Shown here in pieces: positions 32,914-41,232 of a DNA stretch of 64,000 bases. Position numbers and translations under genes: made by a program. This stretch comes from Paenibacillus polymyxa. Lineage in GTDB: Bacteria > Bacillota > Bacilli > Paenibacillales > Paenibacillaceae. The notes under the pieces are model-generated. The model searched no databases and was not told the DNA's origin. It was given only the letters and a program-made list of their open reading frames with translations. The stretch is from the NCBI RefSeq assembly GCF_001719045.1, contig NZ_CP015423.1:248001-312000 (forward strand). The letters are read 5' to 3'. Within the stretch, counting starts at the first letter, position 1. Every line of letters starts with the position of its first letter.

Positions 32914-34374
32914 TTATCTTTTTACTGCCACACTACCTATTGAAGGAAGCATAATATGTGTATCTGGTTCCATTAAATATTCTCCGAATGTCAAAACAAA
33001 AGCGTCAGCTCTGTCTGGAGACTTAAGCCCACGCCTTTTCATATCTTTCTTACTTTCAAGCAGTATTTTCCCTTTACTGGTCATGTTCCATTTACGTGCT
33101 GTAAGTTGGGTTATAAGAACATCATCATCAGGCAATTGCAGAACGCTCACATCTCCATTTATAAAATTGCTCATATTCTGTTCTAATTGTTCCTTTATGG
33201 ATGCCCACATTTCAGTAACCAGGTTCCCATAGTGCTCATCTAAAGAAGAAGAGCCATTGTTAATTGGAATGATCTCATATGGTAGCCCTTCTTCAGCTAC
33301 GATTTCATTTAGTCGATCCGTTACTCCTCCACCTACACCGCTATCATCTACTCTTATTCTGATTCGATTTAAATATGGATGAGCTTTATGTAGCTCTTTA
33401 GCCAGGCTGATTACCCAACCAGCAGTAACCATTGTGTCTTTCTTGAAATGATGGTGTTCTCCTACAACTCTTGGCCCTATACCAGCAAACATTGAGGTTT
33501 CATCATCACCAAATCGTGCAACGTCAACGCCTATGGTTAGCGTATCTCCGCTGGGGTCCAGCTTCACTTCTTTAGCTGCAAATTCAGCCACTTCCAACGA
33601 AATAAATGTATCCGATTCTCCACGGGGGAATTCACCTTCAACCCGGACTCTCCATACATCACTGCCTTCACCATACTTACGCTTGAGCATAGCGATATTA
33701 TCCTTGCTTGTTCTTGGACTGTCCAAGCATGAAACCTTGCGTGTCTTATAATCCGCTCTGTCCTTATTGTGCGAATCATAAAAAACACCCGACGTTTTTG
33801 TCGGGTTGCCGCACATCAATATTTTATTGAACTCACCCGACAGAGTACCTAAAATGGCTTCCATGATTGGATCAGCAACACCCGATGCCTCATCCACAAT
33901 AAATAGCATGTAGTCCTCGTGAAAGCCTTGCATATTCTCAGGCTTGGTAGCTGTACGAGCTGTAGCGAACCAGCGTTCCTCGTAGTTCTTCATGTAGATT
34001 TTGGTTTTAGTCCATTTAAGGATTCTTTTCAGCACTGGGCTTTTGGACTGCCATTTATTTATCTCAGCCCATAACACGTCATGTAGCTGCTGTCTTGTAG
34101 GAGCTGTACAAATCACTTTTGGATAAGGGAAGCAGGACAGAAACCAAAGGGCTGTTGCAGCTTCCAGCCCAGTTTTTCCTACGCCTTGACCTGAACGTAC
34201 TGAAACGCGCGGATTATTAGCTAAATCCATTAGAGTGCTTGCCTGCCAATCATCAGGATAGAACTTAAGCATCTCTTGGCAGAACAATGTGGGATTCTTG
34301 CGATACTCAGGAATCCGTTTCTTGAATGCTTGAAGCCTCCGTTTCGTCTCCGGTGAATCCTTCTGTTTCATCAC
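32914..34374 (-). CDS. terL: Terminase large subunit
   Basis: 486 residues; packaging ATPase and nuclease. Walker A-like SGQGVGKT at 61-68, Walker B FIVDE at 158-162, coupling motif near GNPTKTSG (189-196), and the RNase-H-like nuclease acidic motif GVDVARFGDDE (282-292) with VDDSGVGGG and DRADAF further on. It overlaps the terS reading frame by 68 bp, giving translational coupling. Downstream the phage order is broken by the accessory island at 27.1-32.8 kb. Confidence 0.92.
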   Translation of the reverse strand: MMKQKDSPETKRRLQAFKKRIPEYRKNPTLFCQEMLKFYPDDWQASTLMDLANNPRVSVRSGQGVGKTGLEAATALWFLSCFPYPKVICTAPTRQQLHDVLWAEINKWQSKSPVLKRILKWTKTKIYMKNYEERWFATARTATKPENMQGFHEDYMLFIVDEASGVADPIMEAILGTLSGEFNKILMCGNPTKTSGVFYDSHNKDRADYKTRKVSCLDSPRTSKDNIAMLKRKYGEGSDVWRVRVEGEFPRGESDTFISLEVAEFAAKEVKLDPSGDTLTIGVDVARFGDDETSMFAGIGPRVVGEHHHFKKDTMVTAGWVISLAKELHKAHPYLNRIRIRVDDSGVGGGVTDRLNEIVAEEGLPYEIIPINNGSSSLDEHYGNLVTEMWASIKEQLEQNMSNFINGDVSVLQLPDDDVLITQLTARKWNMTSKGKILLESKKDMKRRGLKSPDRADAFVLTFGEYLMEPDTHIMLPSIGSVAVKR

Positions 34375-35596
34375 CTACCACCGCCTCTACCCAATCGTCA
34401 ATTAGATCATCCTCTGTATTGCCTTCTCCCGTAACCTTGGCCCTTTCGAGTTCAAGTTTCTCACGCTGAATCTTAAGTTTTTCGTCCTCAAGCATCCGTT
34501 TATGTTTGTCTGGGAGCAGATCCATGTATTTAGTCAGTACGTCCAAAGCCTTAGTTTTATCGTGTAGTTTAACACTTACACCATCCTTGCCCTGCTTCAC
34601 CTCTGAAACCAGAGTCCCATCAATTTCATCACTATTTTTGAAAGCTACAAAATTATATCTGTACTTCTTAGTGTCTCCAGTGTCTGGATCAAAGACTGGC
34701 TCACCTTCCAGTCCTAGAATATCTTCTTCCTTTTGACCAAACTCTACGTAATCAGTAATGTCTGCAAAAGCGATCTTCATATATTCCATCAGCACACGTT
34801 GTGCATTCAACCCCACCTCGTGGATCATGGATTCCTTATGCTGTCGAATAATGTTTTGAATTTCAACTTTCTTCAACAGAGCGAAACCAATTTGATAGGC
34901 GGTTTTCTTACTGTATCCCGCCGCAATCGCTGACCTGGTAGCATTGAAGTCTCGAAGGTATTCATAAGTGAATATCCTTTGCTTAGGCGTTAATCCGTCC
35001 TCATCGGGAATTTCCGGTTCAGGTTCTTCAACAGTCGCTGGAACGCTCTGTACTTTTTTGGAACGTTCCATATTACCGGAGCGTTCCGGTATTTTTTTCG
35101 GAACGTTCCGTATTTCTGGAGCAGCGTCTTTTAGCTCTTTAGAGAGCGCATCAACTGTTAGCAGGGTAGCATATACCTCTCTTGGCTTATCACCTTGATA
35201 TGTACCAACGAATTTACGCCGCTCCATTTCATCAATCAGTCGGGCCGCGCTGCTATAACCTATCCTCATTCTTCTCTGCAATAAAGAAACCGAGGCTTGT
35301 TTGGCCTCGGCTATAATTTGGACAGCTTTTAGAAAAAGCTCATCCGAATATGATGTTGGTTCTTCATCTTTATTTGGAGGTTCCTTTTTTTGATTAGTTT
35401 CATTTTCATTAGAACGTTCCGTATGTTTTCCTTCCCCAACAATCAAACTCTCCCACTTATCTTTAGCCTTCCATCCTCTTACCGTACCTTCAGATACACT
35501 AAGTTGAGAGGCTATTTCTGTGAGACGTATTTTGCCGGAACTGGCTTTGTATAAATCAAATGCTTCGTCCCGTTTCGGATCTCTCTTTCGTCCCAT
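34307..35596 (-). CDS. terS: Terminase small subunit with internal FtsK-gamma domain
   Basis: 429 residues in three parts. An N-terminal HTH (about 10-45, IRLTEIASQLSVSEGTVRGWKAK) is typical of Gram-positive TerS. Residues 84-146 are an FtsK-gamma winged helix (DELFLKAVQIIAEAK, SVSLLQRRMRIGYSSAARL). A Terminase_2 domain begins at about 201 (LTPKQRIFTYEYL, NATRSAIAAGYS). The linker at 160-190 is encoded by tandem DNA repeats (35040-35118). TerS selects viral DNA for packaging; the extra DNA-reading domain is unusual. Start ATG 35596 with GGGGTG upstream. Confidence 0.85.
   Translation of the reverse strand: MGRKRDPKRDEAFDLYKASSGKIRLTEIASQLSVSEGTVRGWKAKDKWESLIVGEGKHTERSNENETNQKKEPPNKDEEPTSYSDELFLKAVQIIAEAKQASVSLLQRRMRIGYSSAARLIDEMERRKFVGTYQGDKPREVYATLLTVDALSKELKDAAPEIRNVPKKIPERSGNMERSKKVQSVPATVEEPEPEIPDEDGLTPKQRIFTYEYLRDFNATRSAIAAGYSKKTAYQIGFALLKKVEIQNIIRQHKESMIHEVGLNAQRVLMEYMKIAFADITDYVEFGQKEEDILGLEGEPVFDPDTGDTKKYRYNFVAFKNSDEIDGTLVSEVKQGKDGVSVKLHDKTKALDVLTKYMDLLPDKHKRMLEDEKLKIQREKLELERAKVTGEGNTEDDLIDDWVEAVVGDETEGFTGDETEASSIQETDS
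35040..35118. repeat. Iterons GGAACGTTCC in terS, candidate pac/cos binding sites
   Basis: Four units begin at 35040, 35060, 35079 and 35100 (spacing 19-21 bp) with consensus GGAACGTTCCGTATTTTTT; the second to fourth contain the palindrome GGAACGTTCC or GGAGCGTTCC. A fifth copy, AGAACGTTCCGTATGTTTT, lies at 35411-35429. All are inside the terS coding sequence, a common place for TerS recognition sites. Confidence 0.7.
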
Positions 35597-35634
35597 ATCT
35601 TATTATTCACCCCTTTTGATAATGTATCTGAAGC

Positions 35635-35652
35635 TAAGGAAAAGTTTCCTGA
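35635..35652. repeat. Palindromic repeat copy 4, ahead of terS
   Basis: TAAGGAAAAGTTTCCTGA, one mismatch from the full palindrome, 39 bp before the terS start. A hairpin with six T on the minus strand (about 35660-35682) lies just before it, as at the tape measure gene. Confidence 0.8.
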
Positions 35653-35848
35653 ACGAAGAAAAAACGCCTTATTAGACGCTGTTGTAGATGAATTTACTAT
35701 ATGTATAATGTATCATCTTCTCGGTTCACGTTTACTACGTATTTAGTGTTTTTTAATTTATAAAAGTGATAGAATTTACTTGGGAATTATTTCAAAGTAG
35801 TGGTGAAAAACCCACAGAGATTCATCTAAATAAAAGGCGGTGGCTAAA

Positions 35849-37465
35849 TTGATAAACACATCTAATTACGTGAAAACCTATACCACTTTAAGTGACTTAA
35901 CAGGCGGGGAAAAAAATAGTAAGGAAGAAATTATTAAAAAAATTAGTAAAGTTCCACTTGGCGGCGTATTTATAATACTGTCACAAATGAATTCTTATGG
36001 GGGAGAAAACCTTGAAATAAGAAAGATATTTCTCGATTATCTTAAAAGCATAGGAAGCAAAGATCTATCTCAAGTTTTAGGTGATAGTTCATTATATTCA
36101 GAGCAAGGACTTTTAACATTATGGAAATGGTTTTTCGTTTATGGAAATTACAACTCAATCAACGAAAGCGTAGATCCAATTATTGGAGTAAACCAGATCA
36201 TTCATCTTTGTATTGCTGTTTCTGATTACCTGTGTGATGAGATATCGGAGGAGAAAGCAAATAATTATTTTTTCTCAAATTCTGTGTTTAACAATAAGTC
36301 AAATCTAGGTTCCGATTTAGCGAGGTCTTCTCTAATTTTTGGAGAAATAGCCCAAAATGAAAATAATTTTGTATCTAAGGACTTTATAGATATTAACAAG
36401 ATGTTTTCTGATAAATATGGTTACTCAATACAGGATTATCTAGCTATAATTTATGGTCTTATTGCTGGTTTTCTAAATAAAGGAACTAGCAATGCCGCTA
36501 TAAGATCTGATTGGAATAAATCTATTAATTATTTTGATAAAACTCATAATCCAGATTTAGGAAAGAAAATAATTGATGAAATTTCTACTTCATTTCTAGA
36601 CGCAAAAATATGGGCTCAAACATCCATAAACAATCCATGGGATTATACTTTGTTTCGTCAGAAACCATTACTAAAATTAGAAAACGGAAATTTTTATCCT
36701 ATAAATCTATCGCTGTTATTTGATAAAGTTTTAAGTGATTTATATTTTAAAATCAGAGAAACCTCCCCTAAAAACAGTACACAAATAATAAGTTTTTTCG
36801 GAAAATGTTTCGAAAAATACGTGGAGATAATAACCAAAGAAACACTTGGGAGCCGAAAGAACAATATTCCATATGAGTTTATTCCTGAATTTAGTTATGG
36901 AAATAAAAGATCTAATAAATCCCCTGATGCACTTATAAGAGTTAAAGACACTTTGTTAGCAGTAGAAGCAAAGGTTTATCGTTTAAAGATGGACTCACTT
37001 TTTGGAGTTAAACCTGCTATTGAGTCGGATACAAAGAGGTTTGCTATAGACCCTATAAATCAAATGCAAAACCGATTAAGCGAATTGAAGACACGATCTC
37101 ATCAAATTATGAATGGTATTTCCAAAATATATCTAATATCACTTACATTCGGGTACTATCCTACGCTTAAACCTTTTGAAGAGATGATTGATCAGATGAT
37201 TGATGCGTCTGATTTACCGATCAAGGGAATTATTCACATGGATATAGAAGAGTATGAATTCTTTTTAGAGTTAATTTCTAGAAAAGCCTCGTCACCTGCA
37301 TCTCATTATCTTGAGAACAAAAAACAACTTGCTCCTTATACTTCTTTTAAAAATTTCTTATTTTCTAGCTCTTTGTATCCTAAAAGACCTCAATACATTA
37401 AAGATAAGATACTGGAACACAGTAATAATATGAGGGAGACATTGTTTCAAACTGCACTGCGCTAA
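35849..37465 (+). CDS. PD-(D/E)xK nuclease-domain protein, defence candidate
   Basis: 538 residues. The start TTG 35849, with AGGCGG 8 nt upstream, is preferred over GTG 35840. The N-terminal ~300 residues are helical and unrecognised. A nuclease core is visible late: FGKCFEKYVEII (Glu about 322), SPDALIRVKDTLLAVEAKVYR (PD about 359, EAK about 374). The gene is A/T-rich, on the plus strand against the phage operons, and converges on the structured RNA. Single large nuclease genes in such islands are often anti-phage; here that is inference. Confidence 0.7.
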   Translation: MINTSNYVKTYTTLSDLTGGEKNSKEEIIKKISKVPLGGVFIILSQMNSYGGENLEIRKIFLDYLKSIGSKDLSQVLGDSSLYSEQGLLTLWKWFFVYGNYNSINESVDPIIGVNQIIHLCIAVSDYLCDEISEEKANNYFFSNSVFNNKSNLGSDLARSSLIFGEIAQNENNFVSKDFIDINKMFSDKYGYSIQDYLAIIYGLIAGFLNKGTSNAAIRSDWNKSINYFDKTHNPDLGKKIIDEISTSFLDAKIWAQTSINNPWDYTLFRQKPLLKLENGNFYPINLSLLFDKVLSDLYFKIRETSPKNSTQIISFFGKCFEKYVEIITKETLGSRKNNIPYEFIPEFSYGNKRSNKSPDALIRVKDTLLAVEAKVYRLKMDSLFGVKPAIESDTKRFAIDPINQMQNRLSELKTRSHQIMNGISKIYLISLTFGYYPTLKPFEEMIDQMIDASDLPIKGIIHMDIEEYEFFLELISRKASSPASHYLENKKQLAPYTSFKNFLFSSSLYPKRPQYIKDKILEHSNNMRETLFQTALR

Positions 37466-37478
37466 TATTACTTTGAAG

Positions 37479-37975
37479 GCAAATAACAAAAGCCGATGGT
37501 TCTCAGGTTCTAACACGCTCATCGAGTGTGTAACCGATCAATCCATCAGCTGCTTTTTGATGTGCTTATAACTTTGAGTACAGGCAGCATGTTATTAAGC
37601 GGTAATTTGTAACATGCTGCTACCGCTAATCCGCCATGCCTGCAATGGACCTTCAGTGGACATCCTTCTTGATCCAGGTTTATATTACCCTCTGAGTCCT
37701 GTCTCCGATTTAGTTTTAAATACGCCCTAACCCTCCGTCATGCGCTTGCCACTGCCGCCCCCATATACATGCGGTATGGTTCCCAACGGGAATTATTTCA
37801 CAGCGATTACCGTCAATCGCTATAGTCCGCATTACGTGCGGAACAATCTGCCGCCCTTATTGATGGGGTGTTATTACCCTCTTTACGGCTGTCTCCAATT
37901 AGTTGTAGTTAGTTTCGATGTGGGCGAGGCGTGTATCGGGCCTTGCGTCTATTCCGCCACCACATTTAAATCTTA
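37479..37975 (-). ncRNA. Large structured phage RNA (ROOL/GOLLD-like class)
   Basis: About 500 nt without a credible gene, packed with helices: an 11-bp perfect stem (37584-37594/37610-37620) whose loop (37598-37604) pairs 7 bp with 37621-37627 as a pseudoknot; AGCGATT/AATCGCT (37802-37821); TCCGCA/TGCGGA (37826-37842); TTCCC/GGGAA (37780-37792); CCATA/TATGG (37761-37779). Two 34-nt copies of a GGAGACAG...AGAGGGTAATA module are present (37867-37900, 37677-37710). An 8-bp closing helix with U-run at 37481-37550 fits only the minus strand. Class name is inference. Confidence 0.72.
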
Positions 37976-37979
37976 ACGA

Positions 37980-38234
37980 TTACAGAAGTTGACCGGCTAG
38001 TGCTTTAAGGCCACTTGGTATAGCAATTTGTTTGCCATTATCCTCATTTCCGTTTACATAAGCTGTGTCTTTGTCTGCATAATAGATTACACCTTCGCCG
38101 CCGATAACCGGAAAACCGCTTTCGTCGTAATCCAGATTTGTACCCACATACTTGCCATGCTTAACTGCTTCATCTACCAATGGATGGAGATGGAGAATTT
38201 TTTCCTTGTCCAAGTAAGCGTAACTATGTGCCAT
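37980..38234 (-). CDS. Small YAYLD-family protein, paralogue B
   Basis: 84 residues: MAHSYAYLDKEKILHLHPLVDEAVKHGKYVGTN, then VIYYADKDTAYVNG and IAIPSGLKALAGQLL. Paralogue of the 30965-31255 product, with the same TTAGGAGG leader. The stop codon is followed within a few bases by the large structured RNA on the same strand, repeating the gene-plus-RNA arrangement at 30.8-31.3 kb. Function unknown. Confidence 0.68.
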   Translation of the reverse strand: MAHSYAYLDKEKILHLHPLVDEAVKHGKYVGTNLDYDESGFPVIGGEGVIYYADKDTAYVNGNEDNGKQIAIPSGLKALAGQLL

Positions 38235-38369
38235 GTTTATTGCCTCCTAAAATAGTTTTAATTTGTTCCTGAATAAAGTGTAAATCCTTTCTACTCCGTA
38301 CCTACTACGGATTTGCTAGTTCCTACTATCAGCAGAAAATAAAGTGGTAGACTGAGCCTAGAAATTGAA

Positions 38370-38440
38370 AACAGCGACAACCAAGGACGAAAAAAAGTCC
38401 TAGACTGTCGCTGTTCCATTGAACTAACGTTTCCCGTTAG
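38370..38440 (-). terminator. Strong hairpins after the AAA ATPase gene
   Basis: AACAGCGACA/TGTCGCTGTT (38370-38379/38406-38415) encloses AGGAC/GTCCT; a second hairpin CTAACG/CGTTAG lies at 38424-38440. On the minus strand the long stem is followed by TTTTCAATTT, consistent with termination of the ATPase gene. The remaining 38235-38518 gap shows no gene. Confidence 0.65.
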
Positions 38441-38518
38441 CGTAATCAGCGATAAATAAATAAGCTCAAATTTTTTTAATATACGCGGCGGATATATTTT
38501 TGTTCAAATCTTGTTTCT

Positions 38519-39427
38519 CTACTTATTGTGTAGAAACAGCCCTTTATGCTTATTGAAAAAATCAAAGTACACTTTTGGGTTTTCTAATTCCCACCATTGC
38601 TTTATGTCGACTGGATTAGCTTCTAAATCATATATTTTTGTAAACTCCATCGCCAGTAAAAACGGTGAGTGCGTTGCAATGATAAATTGACATCCGCAAT
38701 AGTGAGCCATTTCCTCTATCATTTTGACAAGTTCAAGCTGCATTTTAGGAGATAGACTGTTCTCCGGTTCATCCAAACAATATAATGTGTCATTTTTAAA
38801 TTTGGAATTAAAATAACTCAGGGCTGTCTCCCCATTGCTGTTCAGTTTAATTTCGGTGCCGGCGACTCTGCGAATAAACTCCCTGCGTGAAATTGATTTT
38901 TTTCTTGAGAGCACCTGTAACCTCAATGCTTCATAATCATCCATGCTATTCATTTTCACTGTATTGCCGAATTTCAGATTTCCCCATTCCGATCTTATAT
39001 CTTCTGTGCTATCCACGATTTCATCGTTGTTTGTGCGGACTGTAAGCATATAATCAAAAATATCGTCACTTGTGATTATCCTGCTTCCATTTGGAATTCG
39101 ATGTTTAAATCCCTCGTCGTCAAGTCCAAGTTCAAATTTACAATGTTCAACATATGAACTGAACAATTCACTTGAATTGAATGGTGCAATACGATTTAGT
39201 TCCAATTTATTCGCTATGAGATTTAGAAGTGTGCTTTTCCCCGAGCCGTTTCCTCCATATAAAATTGTGATTTTTGAAAAGCTCAATTCGGAAAACCGAT
39301 TTTTTGAGAAAATGCCACATGGGTAAGTTTCGTCGACATATCCAAACCTACCGCCATTGTATGCCATTCTTTGTTCTATCAATGAGGATTCTTCATCTAT
39401 AGGCAATATGAATTTATCTAAATACAT
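38519..39427 (-). CDS. AAA-family ATPase (ABC-type, SMC/OLD-like)
   Basis: 302 residues. Walker A GGNGSGKST at about 58-66, ABC-like signature region SNGETALSYFN, Walker B LYCLDEPENSLSP (about 217-229) and the switch ATHSPF. The architecture is the stand-alone AAA_21-like ATPase common in defence islands. Start ATG 39427 has GGAGG 7 nt upstream; ATG 39433 would touch it. Monocistronic, in the same island as the PD-(D/E)xK protein but on the other strand. Partner nuclease not adjacent; function inferred only generally. Confidence 0.75.
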   Translation of the reverse strand: MYLDKFILPIDEESSLIEQRMAYNGGRFGYVDETYPCGIFSKNRFSELSFSKITILYGGNGSGKSTLLNLIANKLELNRIAPFNSSELFSSYVEHCKFELGLDDEGFKHRIPNGSRIITSDDIFDYMLTVRTNNDEIVDSTEDIRSEWGNLKFGNTVKMNSMDDYEALRLQVLSRKKSISRREFIRRVAGTEIKLNSNGETALSYFNSKFKNDTLYCLDEPENSLSPKMQLELVKMIEEMAHYCGCQFIIATHSPFLLAMEFTKIYDLEANPVDIKQWWELENPKVYFDFFNKHKGLFLHNK

Positions 39428-39448
39428 TTTCATTCCTCCGTAATTCAT

Positions 39449-39732
39449 CTAACCTGCTCTTATGTTTTCTCTTCCGTTTCAATTTGAAGTTTTCAACTAG
39501 TAAACCTCCCTCAATAATGTGGGAGCTTCCTCTTTTAAAAGCATTGATTGCTCAATCCCCTTCCATTCATAGTCGATGTAGGTATTATAGCAGACGAAAT
39601 CTACTTATCTTATCTTGGTTGTGCTAATCTGCCCGTTAGCTTAATGAAGCACCCTCAAGACTATTACTTTATTTTCAGTCTAGAACTTTAGACACCTAAA
39701 GTTAAGACCGCAAAGGCTTAAGCCCTTACGGT
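39449..39732. other. Gene-free spacer with terminator-like hairpin
   Basis: No gene is supported. A TTAAGACCG/CGGTCTAA stem with inner AAGGCTTAAGCCTT (39702-39736) closes the early operon on the minus strand; a small CTCCC/GGGAG hairpin lies near 39510-39530. Confidence 0.5.
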
Positions 39733-40371
39733 CTAATTTACTTCTGGCATCCTCAGTCCGATTTCACCTTCCCGGTTACGCCCTCTCCCGTAGTCTATAA
39801 CCACAAGATCCAAAGTGCGATTTATTTTCAGACTGTTTGCTATATTGGCAATGGCTCTGCGCCGCTTGTCCGCAAAAGTAGTTTCTGAAATACTTGGAAT
39901 ATCACTGCGATAACCGTTTTTCATGTACTGTTGTGCTTTGAGATATTTCATGCCATCTAGAAACAACAGTTTGGCTATCAATCCCTCGTGCTTGTCGCGC
40001 ATATTGTTTACTGCAAATTTAACGTTATTTGTGATGAATTTATAAAATTTATAGTTCACGTGACGCTGATCCTTGAGGATAACCGTATTAGCTGTCACAT
40101 CTGCCGTTAATTCTTGCCCAGTTACCCGTTTAGCAACCGATCCTTCAGCCGCGAGTATATCATAGGCCGACATTCCATTTTCAATCTGTTGGAGGGAATA
40201 TTCATAATTTTTTATCACATCGACTAGATCAGCGTATTTGCCCAGCAACCATTTCGTTTTTCGAATATCATCTTGTTCAAGATCATCGAAAAAATTTACC
40301 TGGATTATCTTCTGAGTATCGGCAGAATCATCTTCTTTGCTACGTATAATTACAGACTGTTCGTTATCCAT
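39733..40371 (-). CDS. ArpU/RinA-like late-gene transcription regulator
   Basis: 212 residues. The C-terminal half (LIAKLLFLDGMKYLKAQQYMKNGYRSDIPSISETTFADKRRRAIANIANSL) has the sigma-factor-region-4-like HTH pattern of phage ArpU/RinA regulators, which sit at the end of the early operon and switch on late genes. This one is the last early gene. The N-terminal part is acidic and helical. DNA target unknown; the repeated 18-bp palindrome is one candidate. Confidence 0.62.
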   Translation of the reverse strand: MDNEQSVIIRSKEDDSADTQKIIQVNFFDDLEQDDIRKTKWLLGKYADLVDVIKNYEYSLQQIENGMSAYDILAAEGSVAKRVTGQELTADVTANTVILKDQRHVNYKFYKFITNNVKFAVNNMRDKHEGLIAKLLFLDGMKYLKAQQYMKNGYRSDIPSISETTFADKRRRAIANIANSLKINRTLDLVVIDYGRGRNREGEIGLRMPEVN

Positions 40372-40499
40372 ATTTGTTCACTCCTTGCAAAACTAAATGT
40401 ATCCGGTATAATCTGCTCAATCAACATATACCTATCTATACTGACTACACCCACATATAACAGTAATGCGCATAATATAGAGGTATAGGCTCTTATCAT
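40350..40499 (-). CDS. 49-residue membrane peptide, coupled
   Basis: ATG 40499 overlaps the upstream stop (ATGA) and has AGGAGA 6 nt before it; the stop TAA is at 40352-40350, overlapping the start of the ArpU-like gene. The peptide has one hydrophobic helix (YTSILCALLLYVGVVSI) and a polar tail. Function unknown; the layout suggests a real coupled gene. Confidence 0.55.
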   Translation of the reverse strand: MIRAYTSILCALLLYVGVVSIDRYMLIEQIIPDTFSFARSEQIWITNSL

Positions 40500-40852
40500 G
40501 GGGTGTCTCCTGTAGGATGAAGGAGAGCTCTTATCCTGGCTATCTCTGCATTAGCTTCAGTTAACTCTTTTTCAAGCCGGACACATTCTTCTGCGAGAGC
40601 ATAGGTGTCTTTATCTGCTTTTTCTCGAATTTTACGAATTAATTCAAATCGTTTGGATTGCTTCAGCTCGGCTATCAGGGATTCAGATTCCTTTTGAGTA
40701 TCGACGAGTACCTTTATATTATTTTTCAATATTTTATTTTCGGTTTCCAAAAAATACAGTCGTTTTGCTGCACCATCTGCCCGATTCTTTTCTTTTTCGG
40801 CTTCCAGTATCCAGTAATCCATGCGTTTTTCCCAGTCTGGTTTATCTGTCAT
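40496..40852 (-). CDS. Coiled-coil early protein
   Basis: 118 residues, almost entirely heptad-rich helix (KRLYFLETENKILKNNIKVLVDTQKE; ECVRLEKELTEANAEIARIRALL). No domain recognised. Its ATG overlaps the upstream stop by 4 bp, so it belongs to the same translationally coupled early operon. Confidence 0.6.
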   Translation of the reverse strand: MTDKPDWEKRMDYWILEAEKEKNRADGAAKRLYFLETENKILKNNIKVLVDTQKESESLIAELKQSKRFELIRKIREKADKDTYALAEECVRLEKELTEANAEIARIRALLHPTGDTP

Positions 40853-41166
40853 TGTTGTTCCTCCCCAGGTTCATATTTACCGAAAGCAACATCAGCAAGA
40901 AATTTATTTGGCCTACGGTCGTGCTTTTCCTGAATCAATTTGTACAACTGCACACAAGAAGGGCAAAATTCAAATCCCGTGTAATTCGTAGCGCATTCCT
41001 TGCACATTCCGTTGTTACAAGTCTGATGCTGCCCTCCGATCATGCGACCTCTTTCATCTTTCATGCTGGTCCAACTGTACCCAATGACGAAATCGCATAG
41101 CTGGGTAGACTCTCTTTTTTTACAGAATGAACATGGATACTTTGGCATTTTAAATACTTCCGGCAT
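40849..41166 (-). CDS. Cys-rich zinc-binding early protein
   Basis: 105 residues from ATG 41166 (GGGAGG 9 nt upstream; ATG 41175 would abut it). It has YPCSFCKKRESTQLCDF, then HQTCNNGMCKECA and FEFCPSCVQ: four Cys pairs likely forming two zinc sites. Such small ribbons in phage early operons often bind nucleic acid or host proteins. Not further assignable. Confidence 0.6.
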   Translation of the reverse strand: MPEVFKMPKYPCSFCKKRESTQLCDFVIGYSWTSMKDERGRMIGGQHQTCNNGMCKECATNYTGFEFCPSCVQLYKLIQEKHDRRPNKFLADVAFGKYEPGEEQQ

Positions 41167-41232
41167 ACCATTCATCCTCCCTTAGTGGGTACCCAAACCA
41201 TAAGGCATGAGTACCCATGTATGATGTTTTGG

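Noticed and set aside
27101..35600. Insertion sequence or transposase in the accessory islands
   Set aside because: No transposase motifs, terminal inverted repeats or target duplications were found; the islands look like phage cargo hotspots.
37740..37976. Plus-strand ORF of 78 codons
   Set aside because: It lies inside the structured RNA, has Cys/Tyr-rich unlikely composition and no ribosome site.
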